Source: Faunimonas pinastri (lineage in GTDB: Bacteria; Pseudomonadota; Alphaproteobacteria; Rhizobiales; Afifellaceae). From it: a stretch of DNA of 64,000 nucleotides. The notes under the pieces were generated by a model. That model ran no database searches and had not been told where the DNA came from. It saw nothing but the letters and a program-made list of their open reading frames with translations. This document shows positions 42,640-52,758 of the stretch, piece after piece. The DNA lies in contig NZ_FOFG01000012.1 of assembly GCF_900110915.1 (NCBI RefSeq), positions 1-64,000 of the forward strand. Reading direction: 5' to 3'. The position numbers were made by a program, and so were the translations under genes. Every line of letters starts with the position of its first letter. Positions within the stretch are counted from its first letter, which is position 1.

Positions 42640-44289
42640 ATGACCGATCTTTCCTCCGCAGCCGGATCCACGGCGGCCCTTTCCGGCGCCCAAGCCGACG
42701 TCGCCCCGGAGGACGAATTCCGGCTGCGTCGCTCTTTCGCGATCATCTCGCATCCGGACGCCGGCAAGACCACGCTGACGGAAAAGCTGCTCCTGGCCGG
42801 CGGCGCGATCCGTATGGCCGGCGCTGTGCGCGCCCGTGGCGAGCGCCGGCGCACACGGTCGGACTGGATGGCGATCGAGCGCGAGCGCGGGATCTCCGTG
42901 TCGTCCACCGTCATGCGCTTCGAGCGGAACGGCCTCGTCTTCAACCTGCTGGACACGCCCGGCCACGAAGACTTCTCCGAGGATACCTACCGCACGCTGA
43001 CGGCCGTCGATTCCGCCGTGATGGTGATCGACGCGGCGAAGGGCATCGAGGCCCAGACCCGCAAGCTCTTCGAGGTCTGCCGCCTGCGCGACATTCCGAT
43101 CATCACCTTCATCAACAAGATCGACCGCGAAGCCCGCCATCCGTTCGAGCTGCTGGACGAAATCGAATCGACGCTGGCGCTGGATGCCGCCCCGGTCGTG
43201 TGGCCTGTCGGCATGGGCACCGATTTCTACGGCTGCTTCGATGTGCTGACCAACAACTTCCTGACCTCCAGCCAGGGCCGCAGCCATGCCTTCGACACGG
43301 TACGTCCCATGGACGGGCCCGACGATCCGCGCCTGGACGAGGCGGTGCATGGCGACATCATCTCGGAATTCCGCGACAGCCTGTCGCTCGCCCGGGAAGG
43401 TTACTCGGAGTTCGACGCCGAGGCCTTCCGCGAAGGGCACCTGACGCCGGTGATCTTCGGCAGCGCGCTGCGCGACTATTCCGTCGACCAGTTGCTCGAC
43501 CTGATCGCCGGTTTTGCCCCGCCGCCGCGCACGCAGCCGACCGACGGCGATCCGGTGGAGCCCACGGACGAGAACGTCACCGGCTTCGTCTTCAAGGTCC
43601 AGGCCAACATGGACCCCAACCATCGCGACCGTATCGCCTTTCTGCGTCTCTGCTCCGGGCGTTTCCGCCGCGGCATGAAGCTCAACCATGTGCGCACCGG
43701 CAAGGCGCTGACGGTGCACAGCCCCGTGCTCTTCTTTGCCCAGGAGCGGCAGATCGCGGACGACGCGGTGGCCGGCGACGTGATCGGCATCCCGAACCAC
43801 GGCACGCTGCGCGTCGGCGACACGCTGTCGGAGCAGAAGGTGCTGAACTTCACCGGCCTTCCCTCCTTCGCCCCGGAAGTACTCCGCCGCGTCATGCCCG
43901 GAGATTCCGGCCGGGTGAAGCAGGTCCGCACCGCGCTTCAGGACCTCGCCGAGGAGGGCCTGGTGCAGGTCTTCAAGCCGCTGATCGGTTCGCAGTGGAT
44001 CGTCGGCGTGGTCGGCATCCTGCAGCTCGACGTGCTGTCCTCGCGCGTGGCCGGCGAATACGGCGCGGAGATCACGGTGGAGCCGGTGCAGTTCCAGACG
44101 GCGCGATGGATCACGGCACCGGCCGGCAGCGACGCTATCGAGAAGCTGAAGGCGGAGGCGCTGACCAGCCTTGCCGAGGATCGCGACGGGCGTATGGTGT
44201 TCCTGGCGCGCAACTCGTGGGAGCTCGACAACATCAAGCAGCGCTTCCCGGACCTCGTTTTGCGCGACACCTGCGAGCTGACGCATTAA
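42640..44289 (+). CDS. prfC: Peptide chain release factor 3
   Basis: 549 residues. RF3 is the GTPase that removes RF1 and RF2 from the ribosome after termination. G motifs are HPDAGKTT (P-loop, near 39-46), DTPGHEDF and NKIDREARHP. The region after the G domain has the RF3 domains 2 and 3, with PVQFQTARWITAP near the end. A 25-residue polar extension precedes the family start. Complements prfA/prmC elsewhere in the window. ATG at 42640; weak ribosome binding site. Confidence 0.96.
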   Translation: MTDLSSAAGSTAALSGAQADVAPEDEFRLRRSFAIISHPDAGKTTLTEKLLLAGGAIRMAGAVRARGERRRTRSDWMAIERERGISVSSTVMRFERNGLVFNLLDTPGHEDFSEDTYRTLTAVDSAVMVIDAAKGIEAQTRKLFEVCRLRDIPIITFINKIDREARHPFELLDEIESTLALDAAPVVWPVGMGTDFYGCFDVLTNNFLTSSQGRSHAFDTVRPMDGPDDPRLDEAVHGDIISEFRDSLSLAREGYSEFDAEAFREGHLTPVIFGSALRDYSVDQLLDLIAGFAPPPRTQPTDGDPVEPTDENVTGFVFKVQANMDPNHRDRIAFLRLCSGRFRRGMKLNHVRTGKALTVHSPVLFFAQERQIADDAVAGDVIGIPNHGTLRVGDTLSEQKVLNFTGLPSFAPEVLRRVMPGDSGRVKQVRTALQDLAEEGLVQVFKPLIGSQWIVGVVGILQLDVLSSRVAGEYGAEITVEPVQFQTARWITAPAGSDAIEKLKAEALTSLAEDRDGRMVFLARNSWELDNIKQRFPDLVLRDTCELTH

Positions 44290-44391
44290 CTAGCGCGTGA
44301 AGAGGTACAAAGGGATTGGATTTGCCGCGGCGCATCCCATTTAAGCTCGCGCTATAACGCAGGTCTTCGCCCAAAAGGACGAAAGCACAGA

Positions 44392-44778
44392 ATGTCTGGA
44401 ACTGAAACTGATACGGCTCGCCGTCTGACTGTCCTTCTGGTTGAGGACGAGGCGCTGCTGATGATGGCCGCCGTCGATATGGTCGAGGATATGGGGTATC
44501 GGGTGCTGGAAGCGCCGAACGCCGGCAAGGCCCTCAGCCATCTCTCCGACGGCCAGACCATCGACATTCTGCTGACCGACGTTAACCTGCCGGACCTGCG
44601 CGGGCCCGAGCTCGCCGCCAGGGCGCGCGAGATGCATCCGGGCCTGCCGGTTGTCTTCGCCACCGGCTACCCCATGTCCGTTCCGCCGGAACTCGCCGAC
44701 GCGCCGACCGCGGTGGTCAACAAGCCCTATTGGGAAGAAGACCTCCGCAAGGCGCTGGAGACGGTTTCCGCGCGTTAG
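44392..44778 (+). CDS. Single-domain response regulator
   Basis: 128 residues, only a receiver domain. Acidic pocket VEDE (near 15-18), phosphoacceptor D63 in LLTDVNLPD and the conserved lysine in VNKPYW are all present, so it should be phosphorylatable. There is no output domain and no kinase gene near it. It resembles receivers paired with HWE/HisKA2 kinases of alphaproteobacteria. A possible -10 TATAAC (44353-44358) precedes it without a good -35. The SMP-30 gene follows 19 bases later. Confidence 0.9.
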   Translation: MSGTETDTARRLTVLLVEDEALLMMAAVDMVEDMGYRVLEAPNAGKALSHLSDGQTIDILLTDVNLPDLRGPELAARAREMHPGLPVVFATGYPMSVPPELADAPTAVVNKPYWEEDLRKALETVSAR

Positions 44779-44797
44779 TCCTGCCTGGGAGCCCTCG

Positions 44798-45676
44798 ATG
44801 GAATTCGCGTTCACCTGCCTGCTCGACCTGAAATGCCGGACGGGCGAAAGCCCCGTCTATGACGAGCGGACGGACACGCTGTATTTTGTCGATATTCCGG
44901 CCTTCAAGCTCTACGCCTACGGCGTGGAGACCAAGGAGCTGCGCTCCTGGGACTTCGACCGCGAGGTCGCCTGCGTCGGGCTGACCGAGGGCAGCGACCT
45001 TATCGTCGCGCTCCGCGACCGGATCGTCCTGTTCGATCCCGCGACCGAGCGCCGCGAGGTGCTCTGCGAGATCGAACAGGACCAGCCCGCGACGCGCTGC
45101 AATGACGGCAAGGTCGGCCCCGACGGTGCCTTCTGGATCGCCACCATGGACGACCGCAAGGACAAGGAGCCGATCGGCTCTCTCTACCGCGTGACCTCCG
45201 GCGGCCGGGTGGAGAAGAAGGTCGAAGGCTACCAGATCCCGAACGGCATCGCCTGGACGCCCGACGGCGAGTGGATGTTCAACACGGACACGCGCGGCCC
45301 CTGGATCGACCGCTGGCGCTTCGACCGGCGCACCGGCGATCTTTCCGACCGCACCCGCATCGCCGTGCTCGACAATCCGACCGGACGGCCGGACGGTGGC
45401 GCCTGCGATGCGCGGGGCTCCTACTGGAGCGCCGGCGTCTCGGCCGGCCGCATTAACCATTTCAACCGCGACGGCGAGCTGCTCGGCTTCCATCCGTTGC
45501 CCGCCGTCGGACCCACCATGCCCTGCTTCGGCGGCCCCGACTTCCACACGCTGTTCGTGACGAGCTTGCGCGAAGGTCGCGATCCCGAGCAGCTTCAGAA
45601 GCTGCCGCTCTCCGGCGGGCTCTTCGCCGCCCGCTCCGAAACGCCGGGCTTTCCGGCCTGGCGCTTCCTCCTCTAG
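44798..45676 (+). CDS. SMP-30/gluconolactonase family protein
   Basis: 292 residues, six-bladed beta-propeller. Members hydrolyse sugar lactones. Metal ligands are visible: E in CRTGESPVYDE, N in RCNDGKVGPDGAFW, N in PNGIAWTPDG and D in NPTGRPDGGACD. The substrate may be gluconolactone, arabinonolactone or similar. I chose the ATG at 44798 after GGGAGCC; the frame overlaps the preceding gene upstream. A GC hairpin without T run lies behind it (45695-45714). Confidence 0.92.
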   Translation: MEFAFTCLLDLKCRTGESPVYDERTDTLYFVDIPAFKLYAYGVETKELRSWDFDREVACVGLTEGSDLIVALRDRIVLFDPATERREVLCEIEQDQPATRCNDGKVGPDGAFWIATMDDRKDKEPIGSLYRVTSGGRVEKKVEGYQIPNGIAWTPDGEWMFNTDTRGPWIDRWRFDRRTGDLSDRTRIAVLDNPTGRPDGGACDARGSYWSAGVSAGRINHFNRDGELLGFHPLPAVGPTMPCFGGPDFHTLFVTSLREGRDPEQLQKLPLSGGLFAARSETPGFPAWRFLL

Positions 45677-45694
45677 TTTTTCCTCCAGACGCCT

Positions 45695-45714
45695 GGGCCG
45701 GGTTTCGCCGGCCC
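45695..45714. terminator. Possible hairpin terminator after the SMP-30 gene
   Basis: Perfect stem GGGCCGG / CCGGCCC with a 6-base loop, 19 bases after the stop. No T run follows, so termination may need Rho. Confidence 0.35.
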
Positions 45715-45755
45715 GTCGAGGCTGTCGGAGTGTTCGCCTTCGGGCCTCCACCCTC

Positions 45756-45781
45756 GGAACCACAGACAACCCTGAAATGTT
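45756..45781 (+). promoter_or_regulatory. EcfG-like promoter ahead of the trehalose/glucan operon
   Basis: GGAAC (45756-45760), 17 bases, then TGTT (45778-45781). It differs from GGAAC-N17-CGTT in one base. The otsA start is 41 bases downstream. otsA is a known member of the general stress regulon in several rhizobia, which supports the assignment. Confidence 0.6.
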
Positions 45782-45822
45782 TTGTTACTGATTGACGTAA
45801 AAGCGTCGATCAGGAGGGTTTA

Positions 45823-47364
45823 ATGGCGTCATTAAAGTTCGATCGATCGCGGGCAGTGCCGATGCGCGGCGACGGGCAAGGGCAGCCTGCCTCGAAGACA
45901 GGTCGTCTTGTCATCGTCTCCAACCGCGTGGCGGACCTGTCCAAGGGCAATCTGGCCGGCGGATTGGCCGTGGCAGTTGGCGAGGCTCTCAAATCGTCCG
46001 GCGGTCTCTGGTTCGGCTGGAGCGGCGCCCGATCCGCGGAGGCCCACAGCAAGGGGCCGAACATTCAGACCTTCGGCAATGTCAGCACGGCCACGGTCGA
46101 CCTGACGGAGAAGGAGTTCGAGGACTATTATCTAGGCTTCTCCAACCGCTGCCTCTGGCCCCTTTTCCATTACCGGCTCGATCTCGCCGAACTCCATACC
46201 ACCGGCCAAGCCACCTATTTCGAGGTCAACAAGCGCTTCGCCGCCGAGGTGGCGCCGCTGATCCAGACCGACGACACGATCTGGGTGCACGATTATCACC
46301 TGATCCCCTTCGCCGCGCATCTCCGGCAGAAGCAGGTGACGAACAGGATCGGCTTCTTCCTCCACATCCCGTTCCCGGCTCCGGAGCTGTTCTCCGCGTT
46401 GCCGCATCATCGCGATTTCGCAAAGACCTTCTTCGCCTACGATCTCGTCGGCTTCCAGACGGTGCGCGACCGCGAGAACTTCGCCCGCTACGCCGAGGAG
46501 TATCTGAACTGCCGCCGCCTCAACGACGGGCGGCTGCGCGGCTTCGGCCGGACGCTCAGGATCGAGGCTTTCCCGATCGGCATCGACGCGGAAAGCTTCG
46601 CGGCGGAAGCGGAGAAGAACGCGCGGGCTCCGGAGCTTCGGGCGCTCGCCCGCGAGGTGGAAAGCGAGCGGCTGATCGTCGGCGTGGACCGGCTCGATTA
46701 TTCCAAGGGCCTGCCGGAGCGCGTGCGCGCGATGGGCTCCCTTCTGGAGAAGTGGCCCAACTATATCGGCAAGGTGCAGCTTCTGCAGATCGCGCCGCCC
46801 ACCCGCGAGGGCGTGCAGGCCTATGACGAGATCCGCTCGGAACTGGAGCGCATCACCGGCGAGGTGAACGGCCGCTACGGCGATTTCGTCTGGTCGCCGG
46901 TGCGCTACGTGAACCGTCCGGTGCCCCGGGCGATGCTGGCCGGGCTTTTCCGCCGCTCGCGCGTAGGCCTCGTCACGCCGCTTCGCGACGGCATGAACCT
47001 CGTCGCCAAGGAATATGTGGCCGCGCAGGATCCCGCCGATCCCGGCGTGCTCGTGCTGTCGCAGTTCGCCGGCGCCGCGGAGCAGATGGAAGAAGCCTTG
47101 ATGGTGAACCCGCACGATCCGGCGGAAACCGCCACGGCGATCCGCCGTGCGCTGGAGATGCCGCTCGGAGAACGTCGCGCGCGGCACAAGGCTTTGTGGA
47201 ACCAGATCGTGTCCGAGAGCGTAGGATGGTGGCGGGAACGCTTCCTCGCCGTCCTTCACGAGACGAACGGTCAACCGGCGACCCCCGGCGGGCCATCAAC
47301 CCGAAACGCGCTGCGCTCAGAGGCCGTCCCCCATGAACAAAGTTCAGACCCCACAGCACGTTAA
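45823..47364 (+). CDS. otsA: Trehalose-6-phosphate synthase
   Basis: 513 residues, GT20. It makes trehalose-6-phosphate from UDP-glucose and glucose-6-phosphate. Family motifs are in order: SNRVADLSKGNLAGGLAVAV with GWSG, the HDYHL motif, GVDRLDYSKGLPERV and the donor-binding RDGMNLVAKEY. A 25-residue N-terminal tail precedes the domain. No otsB phosphatase is found here. ATG preceded by CAGGAGGG. Overlaps glgE by 32 bases in another frame. Confidence 0.97.
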   Translation: MASLKFDRSRAVPMRGDGQGQPASKTGRLVIVSNRVADLSKGNLAGGLAVAVGEALKSSGGLWFGWSGARSAEAHSKGPNIQTFGNVSTATVDLTEKEFEDYYLGFSNRCLWPLFHYRLDLAELHTTGQATYFEVNKRFAAEVAPLIQTDDTIWVHDYHLIPFAAHLRQKQVTNRIGFFLHIPFPAPELFSALPHHRDFAKTFFAYDLVGFQTVRDRENFARYAEEYLNCRRLNDGRLRGFGRTLRIEAFPIGIDAESFAAEAEKNARAPELRALAREVESERLIVGVDRLDYSKGLPERVRAMGSLLEKWPNYIGKVQLLQIAPPTREGVQAYDEIRSELERITGEVNGRYGDFVWSPVRYVNRPVPRAMLAGLFRRSRVGLVTPLRDGMNLVAKEYVAAQDPADPGVLVLSQFAGAAEQMEEALMVNPHDPAETATAIRRALEMPLGERRARHKALWNQIVSESVGWWRERFLAVLHETNGQPATPGGPSTRNALRSEAVPHEQSSDPTAR

Positions 47365-49402
47365 GGAAGGCCGGAAGGACAAGAGCCCAGAAGCAGCGCA
47401 GGTCGAGACCACCCACGACATCGGCGATTTCCTGAAGGAGATCGCCGGGAACCGGGTCGCCATCGAGAACGTCTCCCCTGAAATCGACGGCGGCCGCTTT
47501 CCCGCGCGGATCGCTGTGGGCGAGCCCTTCCAGGTCGAAGCGGACGTGTTCTGCGACGGCCACGACAAGATCGACGCCGCCTTCCTGGTCCGCCGGCATG
47601 ACGAGACGGAGTGGCACGAGCACCCGCTCGTCTTCGTCGAGAACGACCGCTGGCGCGGCTCCGTCGTGCTGGGCCAGAACACGCGTTATCTCTACACCGT
47701 CATCGCCTGGCGCGACCTCTTCGCCTATTGGCGCTATGAGGTCACCAAGAAGCACGGCGCCGGGGTGCCCATCCATCTGGAGCTGATGGAGGGCCGGACT
47801 CTCGTGGAGCGCGCGCTCAAGGGCGAGCGCGGCGGCGAGAAGGACAAGGCGGCGCTGCGGGATCTTCTTGCCTGCATCGATGCCACCGAGGACGACGGCG
47901 ACCATCTCTCGCACCTGATGGCGCACGATACCGCCGCGCTGATGAAGCGCGCCGGGCCGCGCACGGATCTCTCGCGCTACGACAACGAACTGGAGCTGAT
48001 CGTCGACCGCAAGGCAGCGGCCTTCAGCGCCTGGTACGAGATGATGCCGCGCTCGCAGTCGGGCGACGCGAACCGCCACGGCACCTTCGACGACGTCATC
48101 AAGCGTCTGCCTTACGTGCGCGACCTCGGCTTCGATGTGCTTTACTTCCCGCCGATCCACCCGATCGGCAAGAAGAACCGCAAGGGCAAGAACAACAGCC
48201 TGACGCCTTCGGAGACGGATCCCGGCAGCCCCTATGCAATCGGATCGGAAGAGGGCGGCCACGATGCGCTGCATCCGGAACTCGGCACCTTCGAGGATTT
48301 CGCCCGGCTGATCGACGCCGCGCGCGACCACGGGCTGGAGATCGCCATCGACTTCGCGATCCAGTGCTCGCCCGATCATCCCTGGATCAAGCAGCATCCG
48401 GAATGGTTCGACTGGCGGCCGGACGGCTCGATCAAATACGCGGAAAATCCGCCCAAGAAGTACGAGGACATCGTCAACGTCGACTTCTACCGCGAAGGCG
48501 CGTTCCCGTCGCTCTGGTATGCGCTGCGCGATGTCGTGCTGTTCTGGTGCGAGAAGGGCATCAAGATCTTCCGCGTCGACAATCCGCACACCAAGCCCTT
48601 CCCCTTCTGGGAATGGATGATCCGCGGCGTGCAGGATCGCTATCCCGAGACGATCTTCCTGGCCGAGGCCTTCACCCGCCCCAAGGTCATGGCGCGGCTG
48701 GCGAAGGTCGGCTTCAACCAGTCCTATTCCTACTTCACCTGGCGCAACACCAAGGCGGAGCTGACGCAGTACCTGACGGAGCTGACGACGTCGGAAACGC
48801 GCCACTTCATGCGGCCGAATTTCTTCGCCAACACGCCCGACATCAACCCGGTCTTCCTGCACGCCAGCGGGCGCGCGGGCTTCCAGATCCGGCTGCTGCT
48901 GGCGGCCACGCTCGGCGGCAATTACGGCATCTACAACGGCTTCGAGGTTCTCGACGCGGAGCCGGTGCCGGGCAAGGAAGAGTATCTCAACTCCGAGAAA
49001 TACGAGATCCGCGCCTGGGACTGGGACCGTCCCGGCCACATTCGCCCGGACATCCGGCTGATGAACAAGCTTCGCCGCGACCATCCGGCGCTGCAGAGCT
49101 TCACCAACGTCACCTTCTACAACGCCTGGAACGACAACATCCTGTTCTACGGCAAGGCGACGCCGGGCCGGGACGATTTCCTGCTCTTCATGGTCAATCT
49201 CGACCCGCATAACCCGCAGGGCGCGCACTTCGAAATTCCGCTCTGGGAGTTCGGACTGCCCGACGAGGGATCGATCGAAATGGAAGATCTCGTGACCGGC
49301 GAGCGCATCGTCTGGCACGGCAAGACACAGCATTGGTGGCTCGATCCGAACCAGCGCCCCTATGCAATCTGGCGTCTGGTTCCGCCTGGAGAAATCCGCT
49401 GA
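47333..49402 (+). CDS. glgE: Alpha-1,4-glucan: maltose-1-phosphate maltosyltransferase
   Basis: 689 residues, GH13_3. It extends alpha-1,4-glucan by maltosyl units from maltose-1-phosphate. The N-terminal beta domain (about 35-150) begins NRVAIENVSPEIDGGRFPARI. Catalytic nucleophile D416 is in FRVDNPHTKP and the acid/base E445 is in LAEAFTRP; their spacing of 29 residues equals that of characterised GlgE. HPEWFDWRPDGSIKYAENPPKKY is diagnostic. It takes maltose-1-phosphate from the TreS-Mak fusion encoded next, with which it overlaps by one base (TGATG). Confidence 0.97.
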   Translation: MNKVQTPQHVKEGRKDKSPEAAQVETTHDIGDFLKEIAGNRVAIENVSPEIDGGRFPARIAVGEPFQVEADVFCDGHDKIDAAFLVRRHDETEWHEHPLVFVENDRWRGSVVLGQNTRYLYTVIAWRDLFAYWRYEVTKKHGAGVPIHLELMEGRTLVERALKGERGGEKDKAALRDLLACIDATEDDGDHLSHLMAHDTAALMKRAGPRTDLSRYDNELELIVDRKAAAFSAWYEMMPRSQSGDANRHGTFDDVIKRLPYVRDLGFDVLYFPPIHPIGKKNRKGKNNSLTPSETDPGSPYAIGSEEGGHDALHPELGTFEDFARLIDAARDHGLEIAIDFAIQCSPDHPWIKQHPEWFDWRPDGSIKYAENPPKKYEDIVNVDFYREGAFPSLWYALRDVVLFWCEKGIKIFRVDNPHTKPFPFWEWMIRGVQDRYPETIFLAEAFTRPKVMARLAKVGFNQSYSYFTWRNTKAELTQYLTELTTSETRHFMRPNFFANTPDINPVFLHASGRAGFQIRLLLAATLGGNYGIYNGFEVLDAEPVPGKEEYLNSEKYEIRAWDWDRPGHIRPDIRLMNKLRRDHPALQSFTNVTFYNAWNDNILFYGKATPGRDDFLLFMVNLDPHNPQGAHFEIPLWEFGLPDEGSIEMEDLVTGERIVWHGKTQHWWLDPNQRPYAIWRLVPPGEIR

Positions 49403-52400
49403 TGGATACGAAAGTGACACAAGAAGAAGCCGTGTCCCCCGAGATGACGAACGACCAGGCAGTCGCCAGGCCGCGCCGCCGGCCGTCGCGCGACGGCAAG
49501 ATCGATCGCACCGATACCCAATGGTACAAGGACGCGATCATCTATCAGCTGCATATCAAGGCGTTCCAGGATTCCAACAATGACGGCATGGGCGATTTCG
49601 CCGGCCTGATGCAGAGGCTCGACTATGTCGAAAGCCTGGGCGTCACGGCGATCTGGATCCTGCCCTTCTACCCCTCGCCGCTGCGCGACGACGGCTACGA
49701 CATCGCGGATTACCGCGCCATCAACCCGTCCTACGGTGACATGCGCGACTTCAAGGAGTTCGTAGCCGAGGCGCACCGGCGCGGCATCCGCGTGATCACC
49801 GAACTGGTCATCAACCACACCTCCGACCAGCATCCCTGGTTCCAGAAGGCCCGCCTTGCCAAGAAGGGCTCGGCCGCGCGCGACTTCTACGTCTGGTCCG
49901 ACACGGACGAGAAGTACGAGGAAACGCGCATCATCTTCCTCGATACGGAGAAATCGAACTGGACCTGGGATCCGGTCGCCCAGCAGTTCTTCTGGCACCG
50001 GTTCTATTCCCACCAGCCCGATCTCAACTTCGACAATCCGCGCGTTCTGGAAGAAGTGCTGCGCGTGATGAACTTCTGGCTGGAAATGGGCGTCGACGGC
50101 CTGCGCCTGGACGCGATCCCCTACCTGAAGGAGCGCGACGGCACCAACAACGAGAACCTGCCGGAGACCCACGAGGTCCTGAAGGACATCCGCACCGAGC
50201 TCGACCGGCGCTATTCCGACCGCCTGCTCCTGGCGGAAGCCAACCAGTGGCCGGAAGATACGCGCCCCTATTTCGGCGACGGCGACGAATGCCACATGGC
50301 GTTCCACTTCCCGCTGATGCCGCGCATGTACATGGCGGTCGCCCAGGAAGACCGGCATCCGATCACCGATATCATGCGCCAGACGCCGGATATCCCGGAG
50401 GCCTGCCAGTGGGCGATCTTCCTGCGCAACCATGACGAGCTGACGCTGGAAATGGTCACCTCGGAAGAGCGCGACTATCTCTGGAGCACCTACGCCAACG
50501 ACCGGCGCGCCCGTATCAATCTCGGCATTCGCCGCCGTCTGGCTCCTCTCATGGAGAACGACCGGCGCAAGATCGAGCTGATGAACGCCCTGCTGCTCTC
50601 CATGCCCGGTACGCCCGTCCTCTATTACGGCGACGAGCTCGGCATGGGCGACAATTACTATCTCGGCGATCGCGACGGCGTGCGCACGCCGATGCAGTGG
50701 TCGGCCGACCGCAATGGCGGCTTCTCGCGCGCCAATCCGCAGGCGCTTTACCTGCCGCCGGTTCAGGATCCGATCTACGGCTTCCAGGCCGTGAACGTGG
50801 AAGCGCAGCAGAACGACGCCTCGTCGCTCCTGAACTGGACGCGGCGCATGATCTCCGTGCGCAAGGAGCATCGCGCTTTCGGCCGCGGCACGATCAACTT
50901 CCTTTATCCCAACAATCGCAAGGTGCTCGCCTATCTCCGCGAGGAGGGCGACGAGAAGATCCTGTGCGTCGCGAACCTGTCGCGCACCGCGCAGGCCGTG
51001 ACGCTCGACCTTTCCGCCTTCAAGGGCGCGGTGCCGATCGAGATGATCGGTCGCGCTGCGTTCCCGCCTGTCGGCGATCTGCCCTACATGCTGACGCTGC
51101 CGGCCTATGGCTTCTTCTGGTTCGTGCTGGCAAGCGAGGCGGATTCGCCGCGCTGGCATACGCAGGCTCCCGAGCCGCTGCCGGAATTCGTCACCCTCAC
51201 CATCCCCGGCGGCAATCTCGACCGGGCTCTGGAAGGGCGCGAGCTGCAGCATCTGGAAAAGGTGGCCCTCCCTGAATTCCTGATGCGTCAGCGCTGGTTC
51301 GCGGCCAAGAGCACGGGCATCAAGAGCGTCAGCGTCAAGCCGCTGGCGACGATCTCGCCCTCGCAGAAGCTTGTCGTTCTGGACGTGACGCTGAACGACG
51401 ACCGCCAGCAGCAATACTTCTTCCCGATGTCGGTGCTGTGGGGCGAGGAAAACCTCGGCTTCGGCGCTCCGAAGCTTTCCTACACGCTGGCCAAGGCCCG
51501 GTATGGGGCCCGCATCGGCGCGCTGATCGACGCGGTCCAGGACGAGCAGTTCACCGTTCAGGCGCTGAAGGCCATGAAGGAAGGCGGCGAACGCGCAATT
51601 CGCGGCGGTGTGGTTCGCTTCACCAAGACCGCCGCCTTCGACGAACTGGACCTCGACGTTCCGATCCGTCCGCTTTCGGTGGAACAGAGCAACGCGTCCA
51701 TCGCTCTCGACCAGAGCGCGCTGCTCAAGATCTACCGTCAGGCGCGCGAAGGTGAGCAGCCGGAAATCGAGATCTCGCGCTTCCTGACGGAAGTGGCGGG
51801 CTTCAAGAACACGCCTCCCTTCCTCGCCGCGGCGGAATACGTGCCGAACGAGGGCGAGCCCACGGCCTTGGCCGCGGTCTTCGGCTTCGTCGCCAACCAG
51901 GGCGATGCGTGGAGCGCGCTGGTGGATGCTCTGGACCATCACCTCGATACGTTCCAGATCACCTCTGAAAACACCGGCGCGGAAGCGGAATTCCCCTTCC
52001 CGCTGGATATCGCCAGCGTTCTCGGTCAGCGCACGGCGGAAATGCACGCCGCCCTTTCCACCGAGACCGACAATCCGGCCTTCGCCCGCGAAGAGATCAC
52101 CGCGACCGATATATCCGCCTGGGTGGACGACGCCCTGAGCGAGGCCCGCAAGGCCTTCGCCACGCTGGAGAACACCAAGGCCGGCCTGCCGGACGCCGCG
52201 CGGGCCAACGCGGAGAAGCTTCTCTCGTCGTCCGAGCAGATCCTGTCGAAGCTGGAGAAGTTCCGCGGCCTGAAGCCGTCCGGTTGCAAGACGCGCATCC
52301 ACGGCGACTATCATCTCGGCCAGGTGCTCGTGGCGCAGAACGATGTCATGATCATCGACTTCGAAGGCGAGCCGCAGCGCCCGCTGGAGGAACGCCGCGC

Positions 52401-52758
52401 CAAGGCTTCGGCCCTGCGCGACGTGGCCGGCATGATCCGCTCCTTCGACTATGCCGCCTTCACCGCCTTCGACCGGGCGCGCGCCCGTTCCACGGAGAAG
52501 GAAGCGGCACTGCGCGAGCTTTCGCTGGCCTGGCAGGCAAGCGCGGAGAAGGACTTCATCGGGGCCTACTCGTCGGTCGCATCCTCGGGCTGCTTCCTGC
52601 CGGAAGACGAAAGCACGCGGAACGGATTGCTGCAGCTCTTCCTTCTGCAGAAGGCATTCTACGAAGTGGGCTATGAGGCGGCGAACCGTCCGGCCTGGCT
52701 CGGCATCCCCGTTCGGGGCGTGCTTGAGCTGATTGCAGAAGCGAAGGGACTTTCATGA
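49402..52758 (+). CDS. treS: Trehalose synthase - maltokinase fusion (TreS-Mak)
   Basis: 1118 residues. The N-terminal GH13_16 domain (about 40-590) interconverts trehalose and maltose, with D237 ([10 protein letters not shown]), E279 (LLAEANQW) and D345 ([10 protein letters not shown]). The C-terminal half (about 620-1118) is a maltokinase that makes maltose-1-phosphate with ATP: the segment [12 protein letters not shown] at its start and the kinase catalytic motif [11 protein letters not shown] (967 on), followed by [13 protein letters not shown], are intact. The fusion channels trehalose to GlgE. I chose the ATG at 49402 touching the glgE stop. glgB overlaps its end by 4 bases. Confidence 0.96.
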   Translation: MDTKVTQEEAVSPEMTNDQAVARPRRRPSRDGKIDRTDTQWYKDAIIYQLHIKAFQDSNNDGMGDFAGLMQRLDYVESLGVTAIWILPFYPSPLRDDGYDIADYRAINPSYGDMRDFKEFVAEAHRRGIRVITELVINHTSDQHPWFQKARLAKKGSAARDFYVWSDTDEKYEETRIIFLDTEKSNWTWDPVAQQFFWHRFYSHQPDLNFDNPRVLEEVLRVMNFWLEMGVDGLRLDAIPYLKERDGTNNENLPETHEVLKDIRTELDRRYSDRLLLAEANQWPEDTRPYFGDGDECHMAFHFPLMPRMYMAVAQEDRHPITDIMRQTPDIPEACQWAIFLRNHDELTLEMVTSEERDYLWSTYANDRRARINLGIRRRLAPLMENDRRKIELMNALLLSMPGTPVLYYGDELGMGDNYYLGDRDGVRTPMQWSADRNGGFSRANPQALYLPPVQDPIYGFQAVNVEAQQNDASSLLNWTRRMISVRKEHRAFGRGTINFLYPNNRKVLAYLREEGDEKILCVANLSRTAQAVTLDLSAFKGAVPIEMIGRAAFPPVGDLPYMLTLPAYGFFWFVLASEADSPRWHTQAPEPLPEFVTLTIPGGNLDRALEGRELQHLEKVALPEFLMRQRWFAAKSTGIKSVSVKPLATISPSQKLVVLDVTLNDDRQQQYFFPMSVLWGEENLGFGAPKLSYTLAKARYGARIGALIDAVQDEQFTVQALKAMKEGGERAIRGGVVRFTKTAAFDELDLDVPIRPLSVEQSNASIALDQSALLKIYRQAREGEQPEIEISRFLTEVAGFKNTPPFLAAAEYVPNEGEPTALAAVFGFVANQGDAWSALVDALDHHLDTFQITSENTGAEAEFPFPLDIASVLGQRTAEMHAALSTETDNPAFAREEITATDISAWVDDALSEARKAFATLENTKAGLPDAARANAEKLLSSSEQILSKLEKFRGLKPSGCKTRIHGDYHLGQVLVAQNDVMIIDFEGEPQRPLEERRAKASALRDVAGMIRSFDYAAFTAFDRARARSTEKEAALRELSLAWQASAEKDFIGAYSSVASSGCFLPEDESTRNGLLQLFLLQKAFYEVGYEAANRPAWLGIPVRGVLELIAEAKGLS

